DNA of 64,000 bases from Microbispora rosea (GCF_900156315.1 NZ_FTNI01000022.1:26751-90750); one strand, 5' to 3'. Positions 46,900-55,746 are shown, counted from the first letter of the stretch. Program-made: numbers and translations. Notes: generated by a model not told the origin, from the sequence alone.

Positions 46900-47300
46900 C
46901 CGGCGAGCGGCTCTCTCGACGATCGCCGCCCGGGCTCGGACTCCAGCGCCGGGGTGTAGCCGGCGGCGCGCAAGCGGGCGAGGGTCTCCTCCTCACCCAC
47001 CGCACTGGTCAGGACGGTCGGGGCGATCTTGCGCAGGCCCAGCGTGCGCAGCGCCCGCGAGCGGGCGGTGTCCCCGGTCGAAGGCCCGGCGCACGGTCGA
47101 ACCGGAGAAGCGCCAGACGACGGCGTGCCCCTCCGACTCGCGGTCGGCGACGTCGTCGAGCAGTTCGGCGAGATCCGGGCCGGGCATCCCCCGGACCACG
47201 GCCGTCAGGTCGGCCTGGAAGAAGGCGGTGGCCTGCGCGGGCGGGAGCATGGCCGCCAGGGCCGCGGTCAGCGCGGGCTCCGGCAGCGTATTTACTCCGC
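46900..47300 (-). pseudogene. Fragment of helicase-associated (XPB/Ssl2-like, Helicase_C_3) protein
   Basis: On the minus strand, LPPAQATAFFQADLTAVVRG and RESEGHAVVWRFSGSTVRRAFDRG are recognisable parts of the actinobacterial helicase-associated DNA-binding domain protein. A frame change follows, and SAVGEEETLARLRAAGYTPALE continues the same family in another frame. There is no start region and the ends are ragged. This is a broken remnant between the GH43 and TetR genes. Confidence 0.65.
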
Positions 47301-47332
47301 ATTCGGCAGCCGGACCTGTCGCCGCACCCGTT

Positions 47333-47869
47333 TCACTCGGTGAGGTAGCGCTGGACCGTGGGGCTCAGCCACGCGATGAGCTCTTCCTCCGTTGCCGCCA
47401 CCATCGGCGGGAACTTCAAGATGTAGCGGGACAAAGCCAGTCCCAGCACTTGCGAGGCGATCAGGGAAGCCCGCACGGGAGCGCGCTCCGGATCGCCGGT
47501 CAGGTCGATCACGAGCGGCATGACCTGGCCGGCGAAAATCGTCCGCATGCGTTCGGCCGCGGCCTCGTTCGTCACGCCCGTTCGGAGCAGGACCTGCAGC
47601 CCTTCGTCGGCCTCCCACTTGCGCAGGAAGTGGCGGACCAGGCCGGCGCCGGCCTGGTCCGGCGCCAACGCGGGCAGCTCCAGATCGAATTCGGCCGCAG
47701 CGGCGAACAGCTTCTCCTTGGTGCCGAAGTAGCGCATGACCATGGCCGGGTCGATCCGCGCGTCGGCGGCGATGGCCCTGATGGTGGCCTTGTCGTAACC
47801 GTCGGCGGCGAAGCGTTCGCGGGCCGCGGCAAGGATCACGGCCTTGGTCTCGGCGGAGGATCTCCTCAT
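47333..47869 (-). CDS. TetR-family repressor
   Basis: A 178-residue regulator with an N-terminal TetR helix-turn-helix (AARERFAADGYDKATIRAIA, then VMRYFGTKEKLFAAA) and a C-terminal TetR_C domain (about 80-175, VLLRTGVTNEAAAERMR). It is divergent from the FAD monooxygenase gene. The 86 bases between the two contain repeated CAAC-N4-GTTG elements that are the likely binding sites. It should repress itself and the monooxygenase until a substrate-like ligand binds. Confidence 0.93.
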   Translation of the reverse strand: MRRSSAETKAVILAAARERFAADGYDKATIRAIAADARIDPAMVMRYFGTKEKLFAAAAEFDLELPALAPDQAGAGLVRHFLRKWEADEGLQVLLRTGVTNEAAAERMRTIFAGQVMPLVIDLTGDPERAPVRASLIASQVLGLALSRYILKFPPMVAATEEELIAWLSPTVQRYLTE

Positions 47870-47871
47870 GT

Positions 47872-47941
47872 CAACGATTGTAGGCCAACACCTGTTGACT
47901 TCCTACTCATGGCGGGCTTACGTTCATGCCAACAACCGTTG
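47872..47941. promoter_or_regulatory. TetR operator elements (CAAC-N4-GTTG)
   Basis: CAACACCTGTTG (47886-47897) and CAACAACCGTTG (47930-47941) are two palindromes 44 bases apart, about four helical turns. A degenerate third, CAACGATTGTAG, starts at 47872. They lie between the TetR and FAD monooxygenase starts and flank the probable promoters, so dual repression is likely. Confidence 0.75.
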
Positions 47942-47955
47942 ACAAAGGAGACGCC

Positions 47956-49101
47956 GTGAACGCCGAAGTGCTCATCATCGGAGCCGGACCCGCCGGGCTC
48001 ACCGCCGCGATCGTCCTGGCCCAGCACGGCCGGCAGGTCATGATCGTGGACGCGCAGGCGGAGGGCGCCAACACCTCTCGCGCCGCCGTCGTGCACGCAC
48101 GCACCCTGGAAGTCCTGGAGCCGTACGGCGTGGCGGACCGGCTGGCCGCGCACGGCATCCACATTCCGGTCTTCACCATCCGCGACCGCGACAAGGCGCT
48201 GGTGCCGGTGCCCTTCGGCGGCCTGCCCACCGCCTACCCCTACACCCTGATGATCTCCCAGGCCGACACCGAGGCCCACCTGCTGGCCCGCCTGCACGAG
48301 CTCGGCGGCAAGGTGACGAGGCCCGCCCGGGTGAGCCGCGTCGAGCAGGACGCCGACGGCGTCACCGCCACTCTGGACGACGGGCAGCAGATCCGGGCCG
48401 CCTACCTGATCGGCGCCGACGGCATGAACAGCACCGTCCGCCAGAGCGCCGGGATCGGCTTCACCGGCGGCACGTACGCCGAGTCGTTCGTCCTGAGCGA
48501 CGTCCGCCTGTCCGGCGGGGTGCCGCAGAACGAGGTCACTCTGTACTTCTCGCCCGCCGGAATGGTCGTCGTCGCCCCGCTGCCCGGCGGCCTGCACCGC
48601 ATCGTCGCCACCGTGGACGAGGCCCCCAAAGACCCCGGCATCCCCTTCGTGCAGCACCTGCTCGACACCCGCGGCCCCGAGGCCGAGCCCGCGCGGGTGC
48701 AGGAGCTGATCTGGAGCTCGCGCTTCCGGGTCCACCACCGCATCGCCGACACCTACCGCCAGGGCCGCATCCTGCTGGCCGGCGACGCCGCCCACGTCCA
48801 CTCGCCCGCCGGCGGCCAGGGCATGAACCTGGGCATCGACGACGCCGTGCACCTGGGCGAGGCGCTGGCCCGGGTGCTCGACGGTGAACCGGACAGCCTG
48901 CTCGACTCCTATGCGGCCACCCGCCGTGCGCAGGCCGAGCAGGTGGTCGCCCTCGCGGGGCGGCTCACCACGCTGGCCACCGCCGCCACCGGCCGCCGCG
49001 TGCTGCGCAACCTCATCATCGCCCTGGCCGGCCGCATCCCCGCCGTCCGCACCCGGCTGGCCTGGCAGTTGTCCGGCCTGAACAGACGGCACGCCGCGTG
49101 A
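47956..49101 (+). CDS. FAD-dependent monooxygenase (class A, FAD_binding_3)
   Basis: A 381-residue flavoprotein hydroxylase of the PHBH/aromatic or antibiotic-modifying type. The N-terminal GAGPAGLTAAIVL binds ADP, the GADGMNSTVRQ segment is the DG motif, and LAGDAAHVHSPAGGQGMNLGIDDAVHLG is the GD motif. It has no thioredoxin-like C-terminal domain and is therefore on the short side. The start is GTG at 47956 with AAAGGAG at 47944-47950; an in-frame ATG at 47926 lies inside the operator region. It is controlled by the divergent TetR gene. Confidence 0.92.
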   Translation: MNAEVLIIGAGPAGLTAAIVLAQHGRQVMIVDAQAEGANTSRAAVVHARTLEVLEPYGVADRLAAHGIHIPVFTIRDRDKALVPVPFGGLPTAYPYTLMISQADTEAHLLARLHELGGKVTRPARVSRVEQDADGVTATLDDGQQIRAAYLIGADGMNSTVRQSAGIGFTGGTYAESFVLSDVRLSGGVPQNEVTLYFSPAGMVVVAPLPGGLHRIVATVDEAPKDPGIPFVQHLLDTRGPEAEPARVQELIWSSRFRVHHRIADTYRQGRILLAGDAAHVHSPAGGQGMNLGIDDAVHLGEALARVLDGEPDSLLDSYAATRRAQAEQVVALAGRLTTLATAATGRRVLRNLIIALAGRIPAVRTRLAWQLSGLNRRHAA

Positions 49102-49132
49102 ACGCCCACTCCACCGGAAGGGTGGGTAGCGG

Positions 49133-49465
49133 CTATCCACCCGCGTGTTCCACCGCCCAGGCGCAGATGGCGCCCAACGGTTCGCGCAGCGTACGTCCCA
49201 GGTCGGTCAGCGCGTACTCCACGTGCTGGGGCGCTGTGTCCTTGATGACCCGCCGTTCGACCATGCCGTCCGTCTCCAGGCCTCGCAGCGTCTCGGTCAG
49301 CACCTTCTGAGTGATGCCAGGCAGCCGCCGGCGCAGTTGGCTGTGCCTCTGGGGACCGGCCAGCAGTGCGTAGATCACCAGTACCCGCCACTTCGCCGCG
49401 AACCGCTCAAGGGCCTGTCGCGTCGCGCAGCTCTCCTCCAGCATGTCAGGGATCACGGGATCCAT
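49133..49465 (-). CDS. HxlR-family regulator
   Basis: A 110-residue winged-helix protein: CATRQALERFAAKWRVLVIYALL, then FSQL-like HSQLRRRLPGITQKVLTETLRGLE and the wing VEYALTDLGRTL. These are the HxlR hallmark features, including the N-terminal Cys (ESC) that in some members senses quinones or aldehydes. ATG at 49465 follows GGAGGAGGG. It is divergent from the MBL/hydrolase operon and probably regulates it. Confidence 0.92.
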   Translation of the reverse strand: MDPVIPDMLEESCATRQALERFAAKWRVLVIYALLAGPQRHSQLRRRLPGITQKVLTETLRGLETDGMVERRVIKDTAPQHVEYALTDLGRTLREPLGAICAWAVEHAGG

Positions 49466-49587
49466 GCGGCCCTCCTCCGTATGCCTGCCCCGATGGGCAC
49501 CGCGAAGTGCCTTCTGGCCCGAAGACCCTGGCACGCCTAGCCTCTCACCATCGCTTCGGCGATCACCAGAAGAACAGGGGCGCAAGC

Positions 49588-50439
49588 ATGAGTGATCTCG
49601 TCATCCACACGTACACGGCGGCGGAGCCGGGCCTGTTCGCCAACAGCTACCTGCTGGAGACAGCCGAGGGGGTGGTCCTTGTCGATGGCAACCTGCTCGT
49701 CTCCGACGCCCGGGCCCTCGCGGCGCGCCTGGCCGCGCTCCGCAAACCACTACTCGGAGCGTTCGTCACCCACGCACACCCCGACCACTTCAACGGCCTG
49801 CCGTACGTGGTGGACGAGGACGTGCCGGTTCACGCCTCGGTCGCGGTGGCCGAGACGATCGAGCAGATCGCCGTGCCCAAGCGGGAGCAGTGGCAGCCGG
49901 TGTACGGCGACGAGTGGCCCGACCGGTATCGGGTACCCGACCGCCTTCTGAAGGAGGGGGACATCGTTGAGGTCGCCGGCCTGCGGGTCCGGATACACGA
50001 CCTTGGGCCGGCGGAGAGCCATGCCGACTCCTATCTCCTGGTGGAGGCGGGCGGGAGACGGGTGGCGTTCACAGGCGACCTGGCGTTCGGCGGAACGCAC
50101 CCCTACACCGCGGACGGGCACTCCACGGCCTGGCTGCACGTCCTGGATCGCGTGATGGACGAGCTGGACGGTCTGGTGCTCTACCCGGGCCACGGCTCCC
50201 CGAGCGACAGCGGCATGTTCGTCCGGCAACGGCAGTACCTGCTGCTGTACCGGGAGGTCGTGCGGCGGCTGGCCGGGGACGGCCCCTCGCTGACGGATCG
50301 GCAGAAGCAGGAGCTGACCACGGTAATGAGCAGATTCCTGCCGGATGCGCCCCTGGAGTGGCTCATCGGTCTGGGCGCCGACGCGGTGGCCTCCGAACTG
50401 TCCACCCTGGCCACCACATCGGGGGAGGCCGGGCGATGA
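49588..50439 (+). CDS. Metallo-beta-lactamase-fold hydrolase
   Basis: A 283-residue soluble metallohydrolase. THAHPDHFNG is the zinc motif HxHxDH, with further ligands in PAESHADSYL, TGDLAFGG and YPGHGSP. The layout is that of lactonases or glyoxalase II-like enzymes. It is divergent from HxlR and overlaps the next gene by ATGA, so the two are translationally coupled. The pairing with a dienelactone-type hydrolase suggests removal of a lactone or ester toxin. Confidence 0.9.
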   Translation: MSDLVIHTYTAAEPGLFANSYLLETAEGVVLVDGNLLVSDARALAARLAALRKPLLGAFVTHAHPDHFNGLPYVVDEDVPVHASVAVAETIEQIAVPKREQWQPVYGDEWPDRYRVPDRLLKEGDIVEVAGLRVRIHDLGPAESHADSYLLVEAGGRRVAFTGDLAFGGTHPYTADGHSTAWLHVLDRVMDELDGLVLYPGHGSPSDSGMFVRQRQYLLLYREVVRRLAGDGPSLTDRQKQELTTVMSRFLPDAPLEWLIGLGADAVASELSTLATTSGEAGR

Positions 50440-51314
50440 CAGCCACGGTACGGACCGAGCGGGTCACCTTCTCGGCAGCCGGTGTAAAGCTCGTCGGAGA
50501 GCTCAGGTTGCCCGAACGGCTCGAACCCTCACCCGCCGTCGCCCTCACCGGGCCCTTCACCGGGGTGAAAGAGCAGGTCACGGGGCTGTATGCGGAGCGA
50601 CTGGCCCGGGCGGGTCTGGTCACTTTGGCTTTCGACCATCGAGGGTTCGGTGAGAGCGGAGGGCGCCGAGGGCACGAGGACAGCGAGGGCAAGCTCGCCG
50701 ACCTGCGCTCCGCGGTGAGCCTGCTCGCCCGCCGGGCAGAGGTCGACCCGGGCCGGATCGGCCTCGCCGGGGTGTGCCTCGGCGGCGGGTACGCGGTGCG
50801 GGCGGCCGCCGCCGACCCACGGGTGAAGGCCGTCGCCGGAATCGCAGGCGCCTACAACAACCCGGCCTGGTTCGCCGAGCAAATGGGCGACGACGCCTAC
50901 CGGACCGCGCTCGCGGGTTTCCTCGACCGCTACGACGAGTATCTGCCCGCGGTGGCGCCCGGCGGCGGCGAGGCCGCGATGCCCGGTGACGAGCCGTACG
51001 CCTACTACGGCACCTCCCGTTCCGCATCGCCGCACTGGGACAACCGGGTGACCTGGGGGTCGCTCCATTCGCTGATGACCTTCGACGCGCTCGGCGCGGC
51101 CCCACTGCTCGCCGCTACGCCGCTACTCGTCGTTCACGGGCGGGTCGACGCGTACTGCGCGCCCGAGTTGGCGGGCACACTCCTCCAGCGGAGCCCGGGA
51201 AAAAAGGAGATGCTCTGGCTCGACTGCCGCGAACACATCGACCTGTACGACGTGGAGCCATATGTCACGCGCGCCGCCGAGGCGACGGCGGATTTCCTGC
51301 ACCGCCATCTGTGA
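50436..51314 (+). CDS. Alpha/beta hydrolase with cysteine nucleophile (dienelactone hydrolase-like)
   Basis: A 292-residue hydrolase. The nucleophile elbow reads GVCLGGGY, so Cys replaces the usual Ser, as in dienelactone hydrolase. The acid is in HGRVDAYC and His in CREHIDLYD. The start ATG overlaps the MBL-hydrolase stop (ATGA). No signal peptide is present. Cys use tends to give lactone/thioester preference. Together with the MBL hydrolase it fits a xenobiotic or metabolite-degrading pair under HxlR control. Confidence 0.88.
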   Translation: MTATVRTERVTFSAAGVKLVGELRLPERLEPSPAVALTGPFTGVKEQVTGLYAERLARAGLVTLAFDHRGFGESGGRRGHEDSEGKLADLRSAVSLLARRAEVDPGRIGLAGVCLGGGYAVRAAAADPRVKAVAGIAGAYNNPAWFAEQMGDDAYRTALAGFLDRYDEYLPAVAPGGGEAAMPGDEPYAYYGTSRSASPHWDNRVTWGSLHSLMTFDALGAAPLLAATPLLVVHGRVDAYCAPELAGTLLQRSPGKKEMLWLDCREHIDLYDVEPYVTRAAEATADFLHRHL

Positions 51315-51459
51315 CAGCAAGGCCCCGCGCCACGGCATCAGGGAAGCACCTCCACGGCACGAAATCGTTGCGCACCTCCGGGCATGCCGGGGTACGGGCA
51401 GCATCGGAGAGATCTTCGATGGCGCACCCATCGGAGAGTTTGACGATCATCGTTGATGG

Positions 51460-52317
51460 TCAGGTACTCGGGTCGCTCTCGGCCACCGTCTCAGCGTCGC
51501 CGTACATCGCGTCATGCTGCTTGCGCGGAGAGCAGACGCTGGCCTTGGAGCAGGCGCAGCGGCGACCGCCCTCGTTGAGGCGGACGATGACGGAGTCGGA
51601 CGGCACGTTGTGGCCCACCACCGTGCCGGGGCCCTGCGGGGTGTCCACGGCAAGGCCCGTGCGCGGCGCCGACGCCCGGAACTCCTGATAGAGCGGGTGC
51701 TCGTATTTCAGGCAGCACATCAGCCGGCCGCAGGCGCCCGCGATCCTGAGCGGGTTGACCGGGAGGTCCTGGTCCTTGGCCATCCGCACCGAGACCGGCT
51801 CGAAGTCCTTGAGGAACGTCGCGCAGCAGAGGTCGCGCCCGCAGGGGCCGATGCCGCCCTGGAGCCTGGCCTCGTCACGCGGACCGATCTGGCGCAGCTC
51901 CACCCGGGCACGGAGGTTGCGGGCCAGGTCGCGCACGAGAGCGCGGAAGTCGACCCGGTGGGGCGCGGAGAAGTAGACGGTGTAGACGTTGTCGGCGTCC
52001 AGGTAGTCGACGCCGACCACCTTCATCGGCAGCTCGTGCCGTTTGATGAGGCGCTTGGACACACTGCGGGCCTCCGCCCTGCGGCGGCGGTTGGTCTCGT
52101 CGCGGGCCAGATGCTCCTCGGCCGCGACGCCCTGGCAGACGGGCAGACCCTCGACGTCCTCGCTCACGTACTGCGGCGCCCACACGCACTCGGCGACCTC
52201 GGGCCCGGAGTCGGTCGGCACGAGGACCTTGTCGCCCACCTTGGGAGAGTGGCCGCCCGGATCGAGGTAGTAGAGCCGTCCGTAGCGAGTGAAGCTCACG
52301 GCCATCATCATGCCCAA
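51460..52317 (-). CDS. PSP1-domain protein (RicT/YaaT-like)
   Basis: A 285-residue cytoplasmic protein of the PSP1 family; RicT in Bacillus is part of an Fe-S-bearing complex that affects RNA processing. The core AVSFTRYGRLYYLDPGGHSP opens the protein, and clustered cysteines are visible (CGRDLCCATF, CGRLMCCLKYE, CACSKASVC). The TTG at 52317 has AGGAGG eight bases upstream; ATGs at 52311 and 52365 are alternatives. In many actinobacteria it follows holB directly, but here an ECF sigma pair stands between them. Confidence 0.9.
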   Translation of the reverse strand: MGMMMAVSFTRYGRLYYLDPGGHSPKVGDKVLVPTDSGPEVAECVWAPQYVSEDVEGLPVCQGVAAEEHLARDETNRRRRAEARSVSKRLIKRHELPMKVVGVDYLDADNVYTVYFSAPHRVDFRALVRDLARNLRARVELRQIGPRDEARLQGGIGPCGRDLCCATFLKDFEPVSVRMAKDQDLPVNPLRIAGACGRLMCCLKYEHPLYQEFRASAPRTGLAVDTPQGPGTVVGHNVPSDSVIVRLNEGGRRCACSKASVCSPRKQHDAMYGDAETVAESDPST

Positions 52318-52446
52318 GCGCCGGCCCTCCTCGATCCGTACGGCTAACGCGTCCGAACCCACCATACGTGCCGTACGGCACCGGCAATCATCGCCTGTGG
52401 ACGACCGCGGCGGGGCCGGATCGCCGGCCCCGCCGGAGTGACGCGC

Positions 52447-53973
52447 CTACCAGGCCACTTTGCCGACGGGCACGCCCTGCGGGGGAACGTCGTAGGAGCG
52501 CAGCGTCCGATAGCCGGACGGGGTGATCTCGCCCAGCTCGCCGGGTCTGGAGACCAGGAAGTTCCGGCCGGTGCCGTCCACGTCGAGCATCCCGATCGGA
52601 ACCACCCCTCTGTCGCCGTGGGCGTAGAGAACCTCGATCTGACGCCCTTCGAGGTCGTACGCCACGATGCCGTCGAAGTCGTCCTTTCTCGCGGCCTCCT
52701 CTGCCGTGCTCAGCTTGAGGGTCGTCTGCGCCGCGATCACTCGCGACCCGTCGGGTGTGATCGTGGCCCCGAAAATCAGGGCCGGGGGCGTCCCTGTCGT
52801 AGTCGTCAGCTTGATCACACGGGCGTCGTCGAGAGTGCCGGCGACGCCGGTGTCGAGCAGCACCGGATCCCGCGGACCCGAGCAGGCCCAGGCGACCTTC
52901 GCGTTCGGAGTGGCATCCGGAGAGCCGCTGGGCTCCGCGCCCATCGACCGCACGCTGCATCCCCATCCGTCCGGCAGGGCCCCGGGGAGATCGGACGCCG
53001 CGACGGCGACGTCGGCCCCGGGGCTGTCCGACGCGGAGGGCACCGCCGACGCACCGGCCTCGCCGGGCACTCCCGAGTCCGGCGCGGGGGGCGTCGCCGC
53101 GGGGTCGGCGGACGCCGACTCGAAAGCCGCACTCGCCTCCGCACCCGGCGCAGACGTAGCCGTGTTGACCGGTGAAGGCTCCGCACTCGAGTCCGGGGGC
53201 TCCGACCTGGGAGGCCGGTGTACTTCCGAGATCCCGAAAGCCGTTCCCATGGCCCTGGTGAGGAGCACGCGGCGTCCGTCCTCTGTCAGGGAGAGATCCC
53301 GGATGCTCGCCGGATGCGTCGACGTCCACGTACGGCTGCCGCCGGTCGCGGTGTCGGTGACGACGAGGGACACGCGCGGCTGCTCCGACTCGCAGGAAGA
53401 CAGCCCGTACGCGAGCGTCGCACCGTCGCCGCTCACCGCGAGCGCGGTGATCTCGGTGCCTCCCGGCGGCGCGTACGGAAGCTCGCCATGTGAGGCGACC
53501 TTCCCCTCCCCGTTCAGCGTGAACTGGTACAGCCGTGAGCGGCAGCCGTCCGAGATGGTGGCCGCATAGAAGACTCGGTTGTCTCGCGTCGCCTGGACCG
53601 CGAAGAATCCCTCGTCCGTCGCGGGCCGCGGCACGACGTCGGTGCTGCGCCCGTCGGTGACGCTCCTGATCGTGATGTCGCCGGGGTCGCCGATGTGGGC
53701 GAGGAAGACGGGGTCGGCGGCCGGGCCGACGGCGATGCCGGCGGCCGTGTCGTCGGTCCCGCCGCCATGGCGCGCGACAGCCGCGCCGCCCGCGACCGCG
53801 AGCGTGACGGCGGCCGCCGCCGCGACCGGCATCAGCCACGTCCTGCCCCGTCCGGCGCCCACGTGCATACGGCGGCGGGCCGGGGTGGCCCCCGGGCCGA
53901 ACGGCGGGACGGCGTCGACCGTCTCCCCCACCGCGTGGGCGGCGTCCTGCAACCGGCGGATGACGTCGTTCAT
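52447..53973 (-). CDS. Membrane-anchored beta-propeller-like partner of ECF sigma factor
   Basis: A 508-residue protein. About 45 cytoplasmic residues precede one membrane helix (about 46-66, WLMPVAAAAAVTLAVAGGAAV). The external part has repeated short strands of WD/TolB-like type (FFAVQATRDNRVFYAA, ITALAVSGDGATLAYG, GATITPDGSRVIAA). A Ser/Pro/Ala/Glu-rich insert (about 255-335) interrupts it. Its ATG overlaps the TGA of the sigma gene (ATGA), the arrangement of anti-sigma partners. No zinc-binding anti-sigma motif is seen. It probably holds the sigma factor at the membrane and senses something outside. Confidence 0.78.
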   Translation of the reverse strand: MNDVIRRLQDAAHAVGETVDAVPPFGPGATPARRRMHVGAGRGRTWLMPVAAAAAVTLAVAGGAAVARHGGGTDDTAAGIAVGPAADPVFLAHIGDPGDITIRSVTDGRSTDVVPRPATDEGFFAVQATRDNRVFYAATISDGCRSRLYQFTLNGEGKVASHGELPYAPPGGTEITALAVSGDGATLAYGLSSCESEQPRVSLVVTDTATGGSRTWTSTHPASIRDLSLTEDGRRVLLTRAMGTAFGISEVHRPPRSEPPDSSAEPSPVNTATSAPGAEASAAFESASADPAATPPAPDSGVPGEAGASAVPSASDSPGADVAVAASDLPGALPDGWGCSVRSMGAEPSGSPDATPNAKVAWACSGPRDPVLLDTGVAGTLDDARVIKLTTTTGTPPALIFGATITPDGSRVIAAQTTLKLSTAEEAARKDDFDGIVAYDLEGRQIEVLYAHGDRGVVPIGMLDVDGTGRNFLVSRPGELGEITPSGYRTLRSYDVPPQGVPVGKVAW

Positions 53974-54527
53974 CGGGTCTCTCCCAGGAGGCGGCCGAGC
54001 GCGTCGAGCGCCCGGGAGGTGGTGGACTTGACGGTGCCCCGGCTGATCTTCATGACCCGCGCCGTCTCCTCTTCGGACAGCTCGGCGTAGTAACGCAGGA
54101 CCAGGGCCTCCCGCTGGCGCCGGGGCAGGCGATGAAGGGCCTCCATGACCTCCCGCCGCTCCGCGCCGAGGATCGCGACCGACTCCGCCGACCAGACGGG
54201 CGGGTCGTACGTGCCGGCGAACCGGGACGGCAGCCGGCGCCTGCGCAGCACTGTGCGGGCGTTGTTGAGCACCGCGGCGCGCACGTAGAGGAGCGCCTTG
54301 TCCCGGTCACGCAGGCGGTCGAAGCGCCGATGCAGGCCGAGGAAAGCCTCCTGCACCACGTCTTCGGCGCTCTCCCGGTCGCCGACCATGATCAGGGCGA
54401 GGCGGGTGAGGCCGAGGGCGTGCTCGGCGTAGAGACCGCTGATCGTGTCGTCGGCGCCCGCCGACGGAGACGGGACGGGCACGGGCCCCCCGGGTTGCTG
54501 ATCCAGATCGAGCGTTTCGGCCTTCAT
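53970..54527 (-). CDS. SigE-family ECF RNA polymerase sigma factor
   Basis: A 185-residue ECF sigma factor: region 2 in LYAEHALGLTRLALIMVG and ESAEDVVQEAFLGL, region 4 in LPRRQREALVLRYYAEL and GTVKSTTSRALDAL. It is paralogous to the sigma factor at 25.0-25.5 kb; the LPRRQREALVLRYY segment is identical. It overlaps the downstream membrane-protein gene and lies 40 bases after holB. It is inserted in the otherwise conserved holB-PSP1 order. Confidence 0.92.
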   Translation of the reverse strand: MKAETLDLDQQPGGPVPVPSPSAGADDTISGLYAEHALGLTRLALIMVGDRESAEDVVQEAFLGLHRRFDRLRDRDKALLYVRAAVLNNARTVLRRRRLPSRFAGTYDPPVWSAESVAILGAERREVMEALHRLPRRQREALVLRYYAELSEEETARVMKISRGTVKSTTSRALDALGRLLGETR

Positions 54528-54567
54528 GTACCAGAGACGCCGTACGCCCGCCGGGGTTGCTTGCGTC

Positions 54568-55740
54568 CTATGCGGGCGAACGGAGCGCGAGGGTCATGGC
54601 CTCGACCGCGATCTGCGGGTTCACGTTGGCCGCCAGCCGCTCCCGGCACTGCATGATCGCGTCCGTACGGCGGACCGTCTGCTCGGGGGTGGACGCCCGC
54701 GCGACGGCCTCCACCTCGTGCCTGCGGTCCTCGTTGGCCAGCTCGACCGGCGCACCGAACTGCACGGCCAGCACGTCGCGGTAGAACGCCACGAGTTCGA
54801 GCAGCGCGAGGTCGAGGGAGTCGCGCTTGATACGGGTCGCCCGCGACTTCTGCATGGTCTCGAGCTCCTTGATCGCGCCCGCGCCGCCCCGGACGAGGCC
54901 CTTGTTGAGCCCCTTGCCTGAGGAGCCCTCGCCGTAGACCTTGCGCAGCTCGGCCGTCTCGGCCTCGTTCAGCGCGGTCGTGGCCGCGTCGGCGTCCTCG
55001 GTGGAGGTCTTCACCAGCCGCTCGGCGGCGGTGATGCACTCCGCCACACCCGTCAGCGACCGGGGGATCGACAGCACCTCGTCGCGCCGGCGCCGCGTCT
55101 CCTCGTCCAGCGCGAGCCGCCGCGCCCGGCCGATGTCCCCCTGGGCCGCCCGCGCGGCGTCGAGCGCCACGTCGTGGGGCACCCCGTCGCGGGTCACCAG
55201 CACGTTCGCGACGGCCTCGGTGGAGGGCGTGCCCAGCGTCACGACCCGGCAGCGCGAGCGGATCGTGATGATCATGTCGTCCGGGGAGGGCGCGCACAGC
55301 AGCCACACGGTCCGCAGCGGCGGCTCCTCGATGGCCTTGAGCAGGGCGTTGGCCGCCGCCTCCGTCACCCGGTCGGCGTCCTCGAACAACACGATCCGCC
55401 ACCGGCCGAGCGTGGGCGCCCCCGCCGCCTTGAGCACGAGATCGCGCGTCTGCCGCACGCTGTACGACAGGCCCTCGGGCCGGACGAACGTGACGTCCGG
55501 GTGCGAGCCGACCTCGACCTGATGGCAGGCGTCGCAGTGGCCGCACCCCTGGTCGGGGCAGAGCAGCGAGGCCGCGAACGCCGTGGCGGCCGCGGTCCGC
55601 AGGGCCGGCCCGGTGAACAGCCAGGCGTGGGTCATGCCCGCGCCGCGGCCTCCGGCGACGACCTCCGCGGCGGCCGACGCGGCCCGCCGCATCACGTCGA
55701 TCGCCCGGTCCTGCCCGATCAGATCCCCGAAAACGGTCAT
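54568..55740 (-). CDS. holB: DNA polymerase III subunit delta'
   Basis: A 390-residue clamp-loader subunit. The AAA fold is clear, with a zinc module CPDQGCGHCDAC, VTFVRPEGLSYSV and the SRC-type ending ITIRSRCRVVTLG. The P-loop is degenerate (GPALRTAAAT in place of a GK-T/S motif), so ATP binding is doubtful; delta' subunits of several bacteria also lack ATPase activity. It starts six bases after the tmk stop, and the tmk-holB pair is conserved. It ends 40 bases before the ECF sigma gene. Confidence 0.93.
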   Translation of the reverse strand: MTVFGDLIGQDRAIDVMRRAASAAAEVVAGGRGAGMTHAWLFTGPALRTAAATAFAASLLCPDQGCGHCDACHQVEVGSHPDVTFVRPEGLSYSVRQTRDLVLKAAGAPTLGRWRIVLFEDADRVTEAAANALLKAIEEPPLRTVWLLCAPSPDDMIITIRSRCRVVTLGTPSTEAVANVLVTRDGVPHDVALDAARAAQGDIGRARRLALDEETRRRRDEVLSIPRSLTGVAECITAAERLVKTSTEDADAATTALNEAETAELRKVYGEGSSGKGLNKGLVRGGAGAIKELETMQKSRATRIKRDSLDLALLELVAFYRDVLAVQFGAPVELANEDRRHEVEAVARASTPEQTVRRTDAIMQCRERLAANVNPQIAVEAMTLALRSPA

Positions 55741-55746
55741 GTGCCG

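Noticed and set aside
51265..51450. Small 61-residue frame after PSP1 on the minus strand
   Set aside because: It overlaps the 3' end of the hydrolase gene, has no recognised family and ends in Pro/Arg-rich sequence; not supported as a gene.
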